A DNA stretch of 64,000 nucleotides, taken from positions 62,001 through 126,000 of the forward strand of contig JASVEC010000034.1 in NCBI GenBank assembly GCA_030770535.1, read 5' to 3'. The stretch is from Batkoa obscura (Eukaryota; Entomophthoromycota; Entomophthoromycetes; Entomophthorales; Batkoaceae). Position numbers and translations under genes: made by a program. Under the pieces are notes generated by a model, which was not told the origin of the DNA, did no database searches, and saw only the letters and a program-made list of their open reading frames with translations. Each line of letters starts with the position of its first letter. Positions within the stretch are counted from its first letter, which is position 1. Positions 44,198 to 54,985 of the stretch are shown here, in pieces.

Positions 44198-45110
44198 TGG
44201 AAAAAGCTTAGAGTTTTAGTGAATTTTAGTGAAATAAACTGTTCATTGTTAAGTCTTATGGATATGGATAATTGGACTATCTTTAATAAAGTAAAATTAA
44301 AATATTTGACAAGTTAATTATAAATTATAGTCAATTCACTATTTTTGAAACTTTCTAGCTTTTAGTTATCATTTAAATGGAATGTTAATAATACTCTACA
44401 TTAATATATATACTCTAATAGAATTTTTCCAATACTCTAAAATTTCAAAAGCGCCATTTAATTTAAGTTAAATTAACCTTTTTATTAATACAACTTCTAC
44501 TTTAATTATTAATTTTGCTAATGAACATAAAACTTATACCAATTTAAAAAATAGAAATTCATGCAATTAAGGGGTAGAAAGAAAACTGAATTTTTGAGTC
44601 ACAACCCTTCAGTTAGGAATCTTGGTCTTACTGTGAATTTAATCTAAACAGGACACAATTTTTTAGTTTATTAGCATTATCATTTAATATATATTTACCA
44701 TAATATAAACTTTACTACGCTTAAACTTTAAAATGAAAAATAAGACGAATTAAAAAATTTTACCACGTTTAATTTACAACTACAACAAAAGTTACAATGC
44801 TAGCTTTGAGGAGGCATTCAAAGTGAAAAAAGGCAATTTTTAGCCAATTATGCTAAATAATTTAGAGATCTTTAGGGTAAAAATAAACCCGCGTTTAGAT
44901 TTCAATACTTGAACAATTACCCACCAAAAACAACTTTTAAACAAGTAAAAGCTCAAGTTTAAGGAAGCATAAATCATAAAACATTGCTAAATAATGGTGC
45001 ATAATAAAAGCCCCAATCTTTGGGTGTTACAAGAGTTGAGATTCAAATGAATATAAATAAAACTACAATACTCATTCTATTGAAAACTGATTTTAATTAA
45101 ATATTATTTT
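44198..45110. other. intergenic region
   Basis: 913 bp without ORF, MITE or RNA signal. Contains the promoter of the PPAY membrane protein gene. Confidence 0.65.
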
Positions 45111-45719
45111 TTGTATATTAATAATATATCCAAAATGATGATTAACTCATATATATTATACGATCATAATTCATCTCATCTACCAATGACAACACCAGCA
45201 CCAATGTTTATACCAAATGATCCCAATTTACAACGAAATTTAACTAATATTCTATTAGATAATGGAGAAAGTCAAATAATTAATGAAGCCAATACTACCA
45301 AATTAGTATATCCTAAAGTTTACATCAATTGGGACACCATGTTACAAGATGGTCGTTCACTTATCTTACGAGGTGAAGTAAGTGAAATTAAACCATTTAA
45401 ATCTACTGTCATCAACACCTTTTTACTTCAATTAACATGGCCTATACTAATACTTATTCTTTACTTATTATTTCAATTTTTTTATCCCACTTTTTCCATT
45501 TGGTTTTCTTGGGTAGGTATACTACTCACTGTTTTCATGATTTATAGAGGTAAAGAATGTTATTGTTTAATAAGGGATTTAAATAATCCAGATAAATCCT
45601 TTCCTCAATTGCCAAGGTATACTGAACAGATTAATAATCGTAATTCATTGCCACCACCGGCTTATCAATCTGCCATGCAATTGCCACCAGCTTATGTACC
45701 TGGGAATAGGCAGGAGTAA
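45111..45719 (+). CDS. two-helix membrane protein with two PPAY motifs
   Basis: 202 aa; starts at 45135 or 45138 (MMINSYILYDH) are also possible. A polar N-terminal half carries several NxT/S sites. Two membrane helices follow (about 94-115 LLQLTWPILILILYLLFQFF and 120-142), joined by a very short turn, and a ~60-residue tail ends in two PPAY motifs (182-185 and 192-195). PPxY motifs bind WW domains of Nedd4/Rsp5 ubiquitin ligases, and short membrane proteins with PPxY tails serve as Rsp5 adaptors in yeast; that role here is inference. I do not recognise the family. The hairpin topology predicts both termini on the same side, the cytosol. Confidence 0.75.
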   Translation: MYINNISKMMINSYILYDHNSSHLPMTTPAPMFIPNDPNLQRNLTNILLDNGESQIINEANTTKLVYPKVYINWDTMLQDGRSLILRGEVSEIKPFKSTVINTFLLQLTWPILILILYLLFQFFYPTFSIWFSWVGILLTVFMIYRGKECYCLIRDLNNPDKSFPQLPRYTEQINNRNSLPPPAYQSAMQLPPAYVPGNRQE

Positions 45720-46555
45720 TTTAGGTTGGGTTCGTTTTTAAAAGTTGTTTTCTTTTTTTCTTTTGATGGAGATAGTGAGGTGTTCGATATATATTTGATA
45801 TAATAAATTAATATAGTATTGTTATTATATAAGATTGTATAAGGACATATTTCGTTTAATTCGATTTACTTTAATTTTATAAAATAATCAAAATATTGTT
45901 AAATTTGGTAAAAATGAATTCCAGTTTCTAACTCATAGCATGATTCTTTTATTTTAATCCTTGATTGTAAATGCATTATTACTTTCTATCATAATAATGT
46001 GAATTATTATTATTATAAATATTACTATTCTACTAATCATTTATTATTCTTTGTATGATAATAATAGCGTAATTATTATCATTATAAATAATTCAAATAG
46101 TATAAATACATTAACATGTTATCATGTAAATAATATGATCATGAATAAATTTTTTAATTTTATTATAAATGTTTAAATTTTTGATTAATATATAATCAAT
46201 CGATTTTCAGTTTTATTAAAAATCTATCAACAATAAAGTTATGTACAAAACTTTAATTATAAATCAAAGCAATGACATGTAGAATTCAACTATAGGCAAT
46301 TCAATTGATTTTATTTTTTTAACTAATACTATCAGCAATTAATTTCAATTATCCAACATTAACTCCCATTTTATTTGAAGTAGATTGACAACTTTTAGTT
46401 AATAGACTAATATAGTTCTTGAATTTCAATGAATTATGCAACTAACAAGCTTTGCATTGGATATCCACCAATGACCTTTCATTCTATCAACTTATGCTTC
46501 GTAATAACAGTCTGTTTTCAATAAGCAAAGCTTTAAGCTTTTTATATATAAAATA
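45720..46555. other. intergenic region
   Basis: 836 bp without gene or repeat. Promoter of the Crt10-like gene lies at its right end. Confidence 0.65.
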
Positions 46556-49022
46556 ATGAAAAATTGGAATTTTAATAAATATAATTGTATTAATGTAAGA
46601 TTATTATTATTTGGATATTGAGAAATTGATATAGAACTGAAATTTTGTTAGATTAACTCGATCAATGAAGAATGGAAATTACCTGATATTGGAGATAGTA
46701 GACCTTGGGTAAGAGAATGTTAATTATAATTGAAGAATGGAAATTAAATTAAATTAAATTCTGTGTATAGAGGATGAATTTATCAGCTAGTTATGAGGAT
46801 GTATTTTTTTTAGGTAAGTTGTATACAGATTGTAATAATCAATAGAAATAGTGAAGCTAATATTATATTTTTTATCAATAAAAGCGGTGGATGATAAAAT
46901 TCATGTGTATGAAATACCTAATTTAAGTTATAATAATGAACTCAATACAAATCATATCAAAGAGAACCATTTAAAACCAATAAAAATTATTGATATGCCA
47001 AATGATTTTACACAAGAAGAATTAGCTAATATGCAAGGAACCAGAAGTATCAATACTATAAAAGTAGGCTACATAGATGATGAATCCATCTTAGTAACCG
47101 CAGATGACCGAGGTATTATTCGAGTGTTTTTTTTAAGTGAAATAGACAAAAAACCAATATCATTTTATAATCAATGTTCTAGTTGGGGTGTAGCTATTAA
47201 TTCTAAAGATAAAATAATAGCAGTTAGTTCTAATTTACATGTTATTACATTATTTAATTTACAAAATAATAACATAACTAAGCTTTATGGGCATGAAGAT
47301 AATATACCATATTTAGATTTCCATCAAAATGGCCAAAGGTTAGTTTCTTGTTCAATTGATGGTACATGTAGAGTATGGGATATTATTTTAGGTCGATGTT
47401 TAGCGGAGATTCAATTGAATTCAGGTTATCTCTGGTCATGTGAATATTTATATAAAGACTATTTTTTATCAGTGGAAAAGGATTCGCTATTTAATAGTAT
47501 TCAAGAAGAACAAGAATATAATGGTAGGAATTTTAATTTATCAGAAAGAATTCGTCAACATAGAAGGAGAGAGCATGTCAATGATGAAAGATTAGGAAAT
47601 TTTAATTTAAATCAAGGTTTAAATAACTACTTCAACGATAACGAAAGGGAAACTAATGAATTGGACAACAATAACCTTTATAGATTAAGTTTACGTCAAA
47701 GAAATCAAATGCTCGAAGAAATGGACTTAAATTTTAATCAGAATTTATTTTTAAATCCAAATTTAATCAATAATGAAAATGAGACTCAACTTAATTATAC
47801 TAATGAAGAAGATAGCTTTGGTTATTATGAAGATGAAAATGAAGATGAAATAGAACAAGATGAAGATGAAATTGAAATTGAAAATCAATATAGCTTTTTT
47901 CGAGATTTGATAGAATATCAAAATAATGAATATTATACACAACCGCAGTCTCAATCTGATATCAATAATGAAGATTATGAAGAAATAAGAGCTTATTATA
48001 ACGGACGATTGAGAAGTAGTTTTAGTGATGAAAGAGATAGTATTAGTCCAATGAATGAATTAATTATCACCGAAAATGATGTTAATTTACTTAATCAAGA
48101 AATTAATTTAAACGAAAATGAAAATGAGAAATTGATAAATAAATTAAATGTATTTCAAGGTAAGTTATTCAGTTATGAATTATATAATCAATATTATCAA
48201 CTTAAGAATGAAATGAAACAATTGGAAGTTAAACTAAATTTATTTTATAATCAATTTATAAAATATATAAAAGATAATCAGTTTATTGAAGAATTAATTG
48301 AAACTATTAAATATATTATTAATTTATTTGATAATATAATGGTTAAAACATCAATTTCATATTCTAAAAATCAAATGGAATATTTGTTATCAAAATTAAT
48401 ACGGTATTTCAATTTAATTAAAGAAATAATAGATGAAAAATTAAGTGATAATAAATTAATTGAAATAATGATAACAGATAGTAAATTTTATAAATATAAA
48501 TTAGATATTGAAAAAGAAGAAGATATAATAATAATATGTAGTATTAATTCGATCTTTTTATTAAAATATAATAATAATGAATTAATAATACTCAATCATA
48601 TTAAACAAGTAATTGAAGAAGATAGCAATAATGCAGTTATTAATCAATTTCAAAGATTAAATATGTTAATTAAAATCAATGAATTTAATTGTTTATTATC
48701 AATTTCTCAAAAAGGCCAAGGTAAATTAATTAGAATAGTAAATAATAATAATAATAATAATAATAATAATCAAATTCAACTTCGAATGGAAAGTATAATA
48801 CCAATGAAATCCATTCAACCATGTCCAATATTAGGTATATTTATTAAAAAATATAAAAAATCAGATAAAACTTGCAATTTATTTTTAAAAATTCCTAATT
48901 TGAATTTGTTAATTGATGTCTATTTAATTTATTACGATGGTCGAATGATATCATTTTCATTAAATCAATCTCAATTACCTAAGATTAGTACTTATCTATT
49001 AGAAACTACCAATTTATTTTAA
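46556..49022 (+). CDS. CRT10: Crt10-like WD-repeat protein
   Basis: Predicted 758 aa from exons 46556-46594, 46652-46708, 46771-46813 and 46885-49022 (introns 57, 62 and 71 bp). The three short first exons encode the segment ...EEWKLPDIGDSRPW|RMNLSASYEDVFFLA|VDDKIHVYEIP; without them the protein would start inside a WD strand, so the upstream ATG at 46556 is strongly preferred. The motifs SSWGVAINSKDKIIAVSSN (about 145-163) and YGHEDN...LVSCSIDGTCRVWDI (about 181-213) match the Crt10 family. In yeast, Crt10 acts on ribonucleotide reductase gene expression. A long low-complexity acidic and Asn-rich insert occupies about 245-470. The stop codon overlaps that of the convergent PUS10 gene by four bases. 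The family call is moderate; a WD protein is certain. Confidence 0.72.
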
Positions 49023-50188
49023 GGCCATTGTAAATCTATCTTTGTCACATCTAGTTCCAATAAATCCATGGATTTTTGTTGTAATAAATCTTTAATATTA
49101 GGTAACGTTCTTCCCATATCTCCATGAACTAATTCTTTAATATATGTACCTGCTTCAGCTTGTAATTTAATTAAAATAAAATTTGGTTTTATAAAATGAT
49201 AATTTATAGAATAAATTGTTTTTTTTCGTATCATTGGACTACGTCTATATTAAAAATAAATCAGTTTTATATTATGTTATATACTATTATATATTATTTA
49301 CCTATGTAATACTCTCAATGGAGTGTCTTGTAATAAATCAAAATTAGTAGGTAAATCAGCAATCAATTGATTTAGTTTCAACTCTGATTCGATATCACTA
49401 GCATAACATAAACATTGATAGTGTTTTACTTTTTTTTCTTCACCTTCTTTTAATTTTTTTAATTCTTCTCTATTAAAATTAATTTAATAAAAAATGTTAA
49501 TAAATTTTATTCTATTAATTATTTCAATATTGATTATTATTTAACTACTTACTTTGTTATCCATTTTAATTGAACTACATTAACTAGTTTATTACTATTG
49601 ATTTCATCTAATAAATTAATATATATTTGATTAAAATTATTTATTAATTAATTTATTTATTTACCTGATAATTGTTTCAATTGCATCTCATTAATTGTCA
49701 CAATTCTCGGATTAATCAATTCAATAGAAAAAGGTCGACCTTCTCCTAGCATTCTAACATCGGCATCTTCTCTACCTGAAGCAACAAAATTGGTATTATC
49801 TGCTTTAAAAAAAAGCTTCAACTTTTCATCAATCAATTCTGATACTGAATATTTGGTTTTTTTAATCCCATTAATTACCCAAGGTGTTTGGGATATATTT
49901 CTTTCCAACTTTTTATATCTTCCACCAATAAAAATCGAATCATGTAATAAACTTACATTTTCAAATCTTGCTGTAGTAGAGAGTTTTTTGACTGGTAGAG
50001 AATATAATAAATTGACATTTTGTTGATTAATATGTCGTAAGTTCTCAATTACTTTACTTCGAGAATTTTGTATTTTTTTCCATTTAATTGTATAGCCATC
50101 CACTTCTTTTTCTAAATTATTAATTAAATAGTCACTCTCTTCATGTTCCATTGTTATTGTTATATTTAATTTAGACTAATTAATAAAA

Positions 50189-50220
<32 letters not shown>

Positions 50221-50950
50221 AAATAAATAATAAATAATAAATAAATAAATAATAATAAAACAAAATTAATTGACTTACTTCTAAATTATAGTTCAATCCG
50301 AATTCTTTTTCAATTTGTTTACCAATTAAATTTCTCAATATTACTTTCAAAGAAACAAATTTTTCTTCATTAATCTCATTACTATAACTCAATATTTAAA
50401 AATAAAATTAATAAATTAATAACTTACTTAATTAAATTTAGAAATTCCATTTTAGCTAATTTTTCCAGTATTAATGTGCCTTTAGCTAACGCTATATTCA
50501 CTTGAAAATCATCAACTTCATACCCTTCATTTTTGATTTTTTTGTATATTATTCCACTTAATTCTTGAATCTTCGATTGCTTTAATAAACCAGTACATCC
50601 AATACAACTTTGAGTATCGAATTCAATTTCATTATTAATAATCTTTAATAATTCTTCTTCTAATAACTGAATTAATTAATTAATTAATAATCGAATTTAA
50701 TAAAAAACAATTAATAAAATGATATTTTTTAAATAACTTACTTTTTCTTCTATGTTATTATCTACATTGATTAGAAACAACCTGCAACAACAATAACTAC
50801 AATAACCATTAGAAATCAATCGTTTTAAATAAAAAGTAGTATCTTCATTAAGTTTTCTTTCTTCTTTGAACTCATTTAATTGGGATAAAACTAAATTTAA
50901 AATAAGTTAATTTTGTAATTTCAAAGGCTTTAATATTACTTACTTGACAT
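49019..50950 (-). CDS. PUS10: tRNA pseudouridine synthase Pus10
   Basis: Isomerises uridine to pseudouridine in the T-arm of tRNA (positions 54/55 in archaea and animals). Predicted 485 aa from eight exons: 50950-50944, 50890-50742, 50666-50428, 50381-50279, 50175-49665, 49607-49553, 49469-49302 and 49244-49019, all with GT-AG introns of 46 to 103 bp. The frame closes exactly at every junction. The N-terminal part has two CxxC pairs (33-36 and 73-76) for the zinc site of the accessory domain. The catalytic domain contains FIGGRYKKLERNISQTPW, SGREDADVRMLGEGRPF (about 299-315, with the catalytic Asp), TPLRVLHRRS and, near the end, AEAGTYIKELVHGDMGRT followed by LELDVTKIDLQWP. Intron 4 (50176-50278) contains an AAAT microsatellite. 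PUS10 is absent from many yeasts, so its presence fits an early-diverging fungus. Confidence 0.95.
50188..50262. repeat. AAAT/AAATA microsatellite inside a PUS10 intron
   Basis: A run of AAAT and AAATAAT units fills most of the 103-bp fourth intron and explains why this intron is the longest in the gene. Confidence 0.85.
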
Positions 50951-52258
50951 TACTTGAAATTAAAAAAGAATTTTTTAATAAATATTCAAAATAGTTTTAA
51001 AAATTCAAAAATTGAAAGAAGTTTTATTTAATTGGTTGAAATATTCTTCAAAATCAATCCCAATTTAAAAGATTTTTAAATTCAATTTAAAAACTGAGAA
51101 TCTAAAAAGGGACTAATTGAATGGACTTGTGTGTATCAAACACAAATAATAGAATGAATGCTTTTTAATTTTCAATTTCAATTCCAATTCTACAATAACA
51201 ACTATATTATATTGTAATTACAATCTGATGAACTCATTGACTATTGAGTTTTATAGAAATTGAATTTAATTATATTAAAATAGACTAAGAATCAAGGTTC
51301 AATTTAAACCCAACTTTTATAAGATATTTGATACTTAATTGGCTAATTATAAAAAAGATGTCTCATTAAAGTTTTATAACATTATTAACTTTTTTTAATT
51401 AGACTATATTTAAAATAGAAGTATAAATTAGATTTTAAAAGCTATTGAAAATTCCAATTGAGCGTTTCAAAATCAAGTAAGCACATAAAGTGTTAAATTA
51501 TAAAATAATCTATTAATAATGGATAATCTTTTTATTTTACTCAAGTTTAAAGTGAATTTTTAAACTTAAAGTATACTAGAGAGAAGGTTCAAGCTGCTAT
51601 TCACAAAACTTGATTTATTTAGTAAAGCATAATTTCTTTTAAATAAAGTAAATACCTTTTCATATTTTACTAAATAAATCAAGCTTTGTGAATAACAACT
51701 TGAACCTTCTTTAGTGATATAAGGAAAAAGGATGGAAAATTAAATGCTTTTTAGAATCTTTAAAAAAATTGAAGTGTTTTTTTATTGACATCATTACTAA
51801 TTAGCTGCTTTTAAAATATTCAACTTCGGCTCATTTTCTTAAGAATAAGCAAAGATTTAAACACTTAGTTCTATTTTTATATAATTTTGAGATTTTTAGT
51901 TTGAAATTTAAAATCTTTTTGATCTTATTATTTTTACCATATTCATCACTTATTAACATAGAATAGAACTTATTAAAATTATCAATGTAACTAAAATAAT
52001 AGGACCATTTGTTTCTAGTAAAATCGAATAGAACATGCTTCTTTCTACATTAATAACTTATCAACAATACATCAATAATTGTGTTAAAATATTTAAGTTT
52101 ATTTTTAGGTATTCATTTATTTTTAGAATCTACTCAGAACTTCCAATCAGGTGATTGAATTATTTTTATACTATAGAGGAATAAAATGAAAATAGAGCAT
52201 TTCTTTTAATTTAAATTTTTTTGTAAATAAATAATTAGTAATAAAAGATAGCATCCTT
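50951..52258. other. intergenic region with a long perfect-type inverted repeat
   Basis: Divergent spacer between PUS10 and the coiled-coil protein gene. It contains the 45-bp-arm palindrome at 51582-51710. Otherwise nothing seen. Confidence 0.65.
51582..51710. repeat. inverted repeat with ~45-bp arms
   Basis: Left arm 51582-51627, right arm 51666-51710, 38-bp loop. The arms run from AGAAGGTTCAAG at the outer ends to TTATTTAGTAAA at the inner ends, with about three mismatches. Outside them, ACTAGAG on the left and the complement of TTTAGTG on the right extend the symmetry. It may be a foldback or MITE-like transposon remnant unrelated to the TGGGGATG family, or a transcribed hairpin. It occurs once in the window. 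Confidence 0.85.
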
Positions 52259-53081
52259 ATGGAATCCAATATGAATCCAAATAACAATGGAAATTATTCC
52301 ACATCGACTACACTCAATAAACAAGATGAAAGCTTTGTATCATTAAGAGAAATATTAGAAAAATTTGGTAATAATCCAGAGTTATTGAATACCATTTTAG
52401 TAGCTAAAGCGGAACAAGATAAGGTAAACTAAACCTTTTTATTTTTTAAATTGATTTTTTTTATATTGAAACTAACTGTTATAAAAGTTAAAATCCGAAG
52501 AATTACGCCATCAAACTGAATTACTACGGTATGAATCCAAGCGTTTAGAATATGAGTTAAATAATCCACAATCCCCTAATAACCAAGCGCCTTATTTATT
52601 ACAAAACATGTCCGCATCGAGTAATAATTTAGCATCGTATAATCCGTACTGTTTATCACCATCCAAAAATACCACTACGAACTATAATCCCAATATTCAA
52701 TTCAATCACAATTATAATCAACAACATTCTATTGATCCCGAAGAACTATTTATAGCTAATGATTTTAAAAATATTCAATTAAGTTCACCACCTAATCATA
52801 CATCTTCTCATCGTAGTCCTTATCAACACCGTAATCCATCTAGAGAAGAAGTATTAACAGCTATACGTAATAAAGTAAGAGCCAATTCTTTTGCTAAGGC
52901 TCAATCCAGTCATCCTATGAATCAAGATATTACTTCATCTCAAGAAAGTCTACATCACCATTATCATCATCGATCAAGTTCTATTGATTCTAAGTTAGAT
53001 GTATCCTCCTCAATTAATCAATTTTTAAATACCAATCGTAAGTTTCAAACACTGGGGAACATGGAGTTAAGTAAAAAATAA
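52259..53081 (+). CDS. hypothetical protein with short coiled coil
   Basis: Predicted 252 aa from exons 52259-52423 and 52488-53081, with a 64-bp GTAAAC...AAAAG intron in phase 0. The intron splits a coiled-coil segment, VAKAEQDK|LKSEELRHQTELL, then RYESKRLEYELN (about 48-80). That charged segment resembles one found in zygomycete regulatory proteins of unknown role. The rest is low-complexity Asn/Ser/His-rich sequence with a short conserved-looking block SREEVLTAIRNKVRANSFAKAQ (about 168-189). There is no signal peptide or membrane helix. Likely a nuclear or cytosolic regulatory protein; I do not recognise the family. Confidence 0.7.
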
Positions 53082-53540
53082 TACTTGTTGATAGAGGATG
53101 ATTGGGTCTAATTTGATTAAGTTTAAGGTTTAATGTCTTTTTTTAATAATAGTAAAATATAAATATTTTTTGTTTATTTAATATCCTTGATCTTGGACAA
53201 GTTCATAAAGCTTATTGTGCATACTTTATTTTTAAATTTGGATGTTTTTATTTATTTATTTGTTGAGTTTATATCACAAATTAATTTCTTTATCAAAAAG
53301 AAAATTTAATATAAAAAATGGTTTAATTGATTCAGACCTAAAATATACTAAAATACAAAAAATAATAACTATTCTAATTTGAAAAGGAGCTATATTAGCT
53401 AAAAATTAGTATTATTATATAAATATTAGATAAAATAGGTCAATTCAACATCTCTCCAATAAATATTGAAGATCATAATTCAACTTAATATAAAACTTAA
53501 AATACTCTATTTAAAAAAGCTCTTGTACCTTTTGTTTATT
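53082..53540. other. intergenic region
   Basis: Nothing seen beyond the 3' flank of the coiled-coil gene. Confidence 0.6.
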
Positions 53541-54350
53541 AATTGATAATTAAATGATACAAAAACGCCTTCAATCTCTATAGCTTGATACATTCATTTA
53601 CTTAATCAACTTATTTTACAAATAAAATTTTATAATAAAGAAGCATTGAAACTTGAAAGATTAACAGCTAATGCAACTCGATTTTATCCCTTGCAAGTTA
53701 TATAGAAAACAGACTATTTCTATTGAAAATAAGCCATCAAAGTAGCTTCAGTTATGTTAACAGAATTTTGATTTATTATTAGTCCGTCCATGTCCAAGTC
53801 CATACTTATCCCACAGATAAAATGAATCTTTCATAAGCCTAATGATATGTCAGTCACCAAAACTAACTTAAGTTAGCTTACCTTGACCTAAATATTCACC
53901 CAAGTTGATTTCAACAGATAGATATTTTTCGCCCTCTTAGTCTCCATTTTCAGCTTTTACCTTACTACTTCATAACCCTTGGTTTTCTAAAAATTTAGCC
54001 AAGTTTTCTGATTGAGCTAAAATATGATTTGCTTTGGAATAAGCTACTTGGTTTAGTACTTTACCATCTAAACTACTATGCTAAGTCAAACCCGATTTAT
54101 TTATAGATCCACTTATGAATTCATCTCCTAACTCTCCAAATTGAAAATTTGACCAATAAATAATTCAACTTTAGTTTGTTAATGCTAAACTAAATTTATC
54201 ACCCACTGTTATCTTATTAAACTTTTCGTTCTTATCTGATATATGTAAAATTTAAAGTAGCATTCGCTTTGAAGGTTACGTTTACTGTTTTAGTAATCTA
54301 CTTTATGATTTCTAGTTAATAATAAAATGGAATAAAAACCAGCGGCTAGT
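53541..54350 (-). pseudogene. decayed F-box/RCC1 protein, third copy
   Basis: Minus-strand sequence whose translation, in several frames and broken by stops, follows the C-terminal two thirds of the F-box/RCC1 genes at 37200 and 39808 in order. In turn it shows AAGF...LLTRNHKVDY, KFSLALTN..IIYWSNFQ, GELGDEFISG, SSLDGKVLNQVA, NHILAQSENLA, GEKYLSVEINLGEYLGQGK, then KYGLGHGRTNNK..SVNITEATL, VALAVNLSSFNA and MYQAIEIEGVFVSF. In the inter-block region it resembles copy A (LGNE) rather than copy B. The F-box end is not recognisable; the sequence up to about 54580 may be a further eroded part. It is not adjacent to the tandem pair and is inverted, so the family once had at least three members here. 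Confidence 0.8.
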
Positions 54351-54708
54351 TAAATCATTGGGTATTTGTCATTTATCCTGTCAAGGGATCAAGACCCTAA
54401 TATGCACAAGAAAACAGACTCTATTCATATTGGATTTTCCTGTATATTCTGTCATAAAAACTGAAGAATTTGACACTACTTTTGCTTGTGAAGGTAACAG
54501 ATTACAGCAGTAAAAATTACTTTTTGCAATGTTCCTATTTCTCAGAAAAAAATTAATCTTGACTAAAATTACCAATAAAACTAGTTTTATATCACAAAAA
54601 ATTGATTTAAATAAAAATTGGTTTGTTATTAAAAAGCTTAAGAATCAAAGTCACCACTGTTTTAACTAAAGCTATTATTATTTTTAAGGTTGAATTTTTA
54701 TGACAGGA

Positions 54709-54812
54709 TATGTGAATGTATTTTTTTGTTTAAGGATTTTACTAACAATTATTCTACTTAAATAGTGCTTAAAAAGTGGAAAGCGATGAAATTAAAAAAA
54801 ACACTCTCATAT
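54709..54812 (-). mobile_element. TGGGGATG MITE-like element, copy 20
   Basis: Minus orientation, left TATGTGAATG, right CACTCTCATA. In tandem with copy 21, 70 bp apart in the same orientation. Confidence 0.85.
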
Positions 54813-54879
54813 ATACAAAACCTAATAGCTTAAAACCCAAATAGTTACCATAGCAAAAATTCCTTTATTTCTTACTACA

Positions 54880-54985
54880 TATGGGGATGTATTTTTTGTT
54901 TAAGAACTTTACCAACAATCTTTCCACTCAAATAGCGCTTAAAAAATGGAAAAAGTTATGAAACCAAAAAAAACATCCCCCCATA
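54880..54985 (-). mobile_element. TGGGGATG MITE-like element, copy 21
   Basis: One of the best copies: TATGGGGATG left, CATCCCCCCATA right, inner TTTCCACTCAAATAGCGCTT unchanged. Confidence 0.92.

Noticed and set aside
46796-46813. TATGAGGATGTATTTTTT, like a MITE left end
   Set aside because: No inner part or right end follows at the expected distance; the bases are exon 3 of the CRT10-like gene. Treated as chance likeness.
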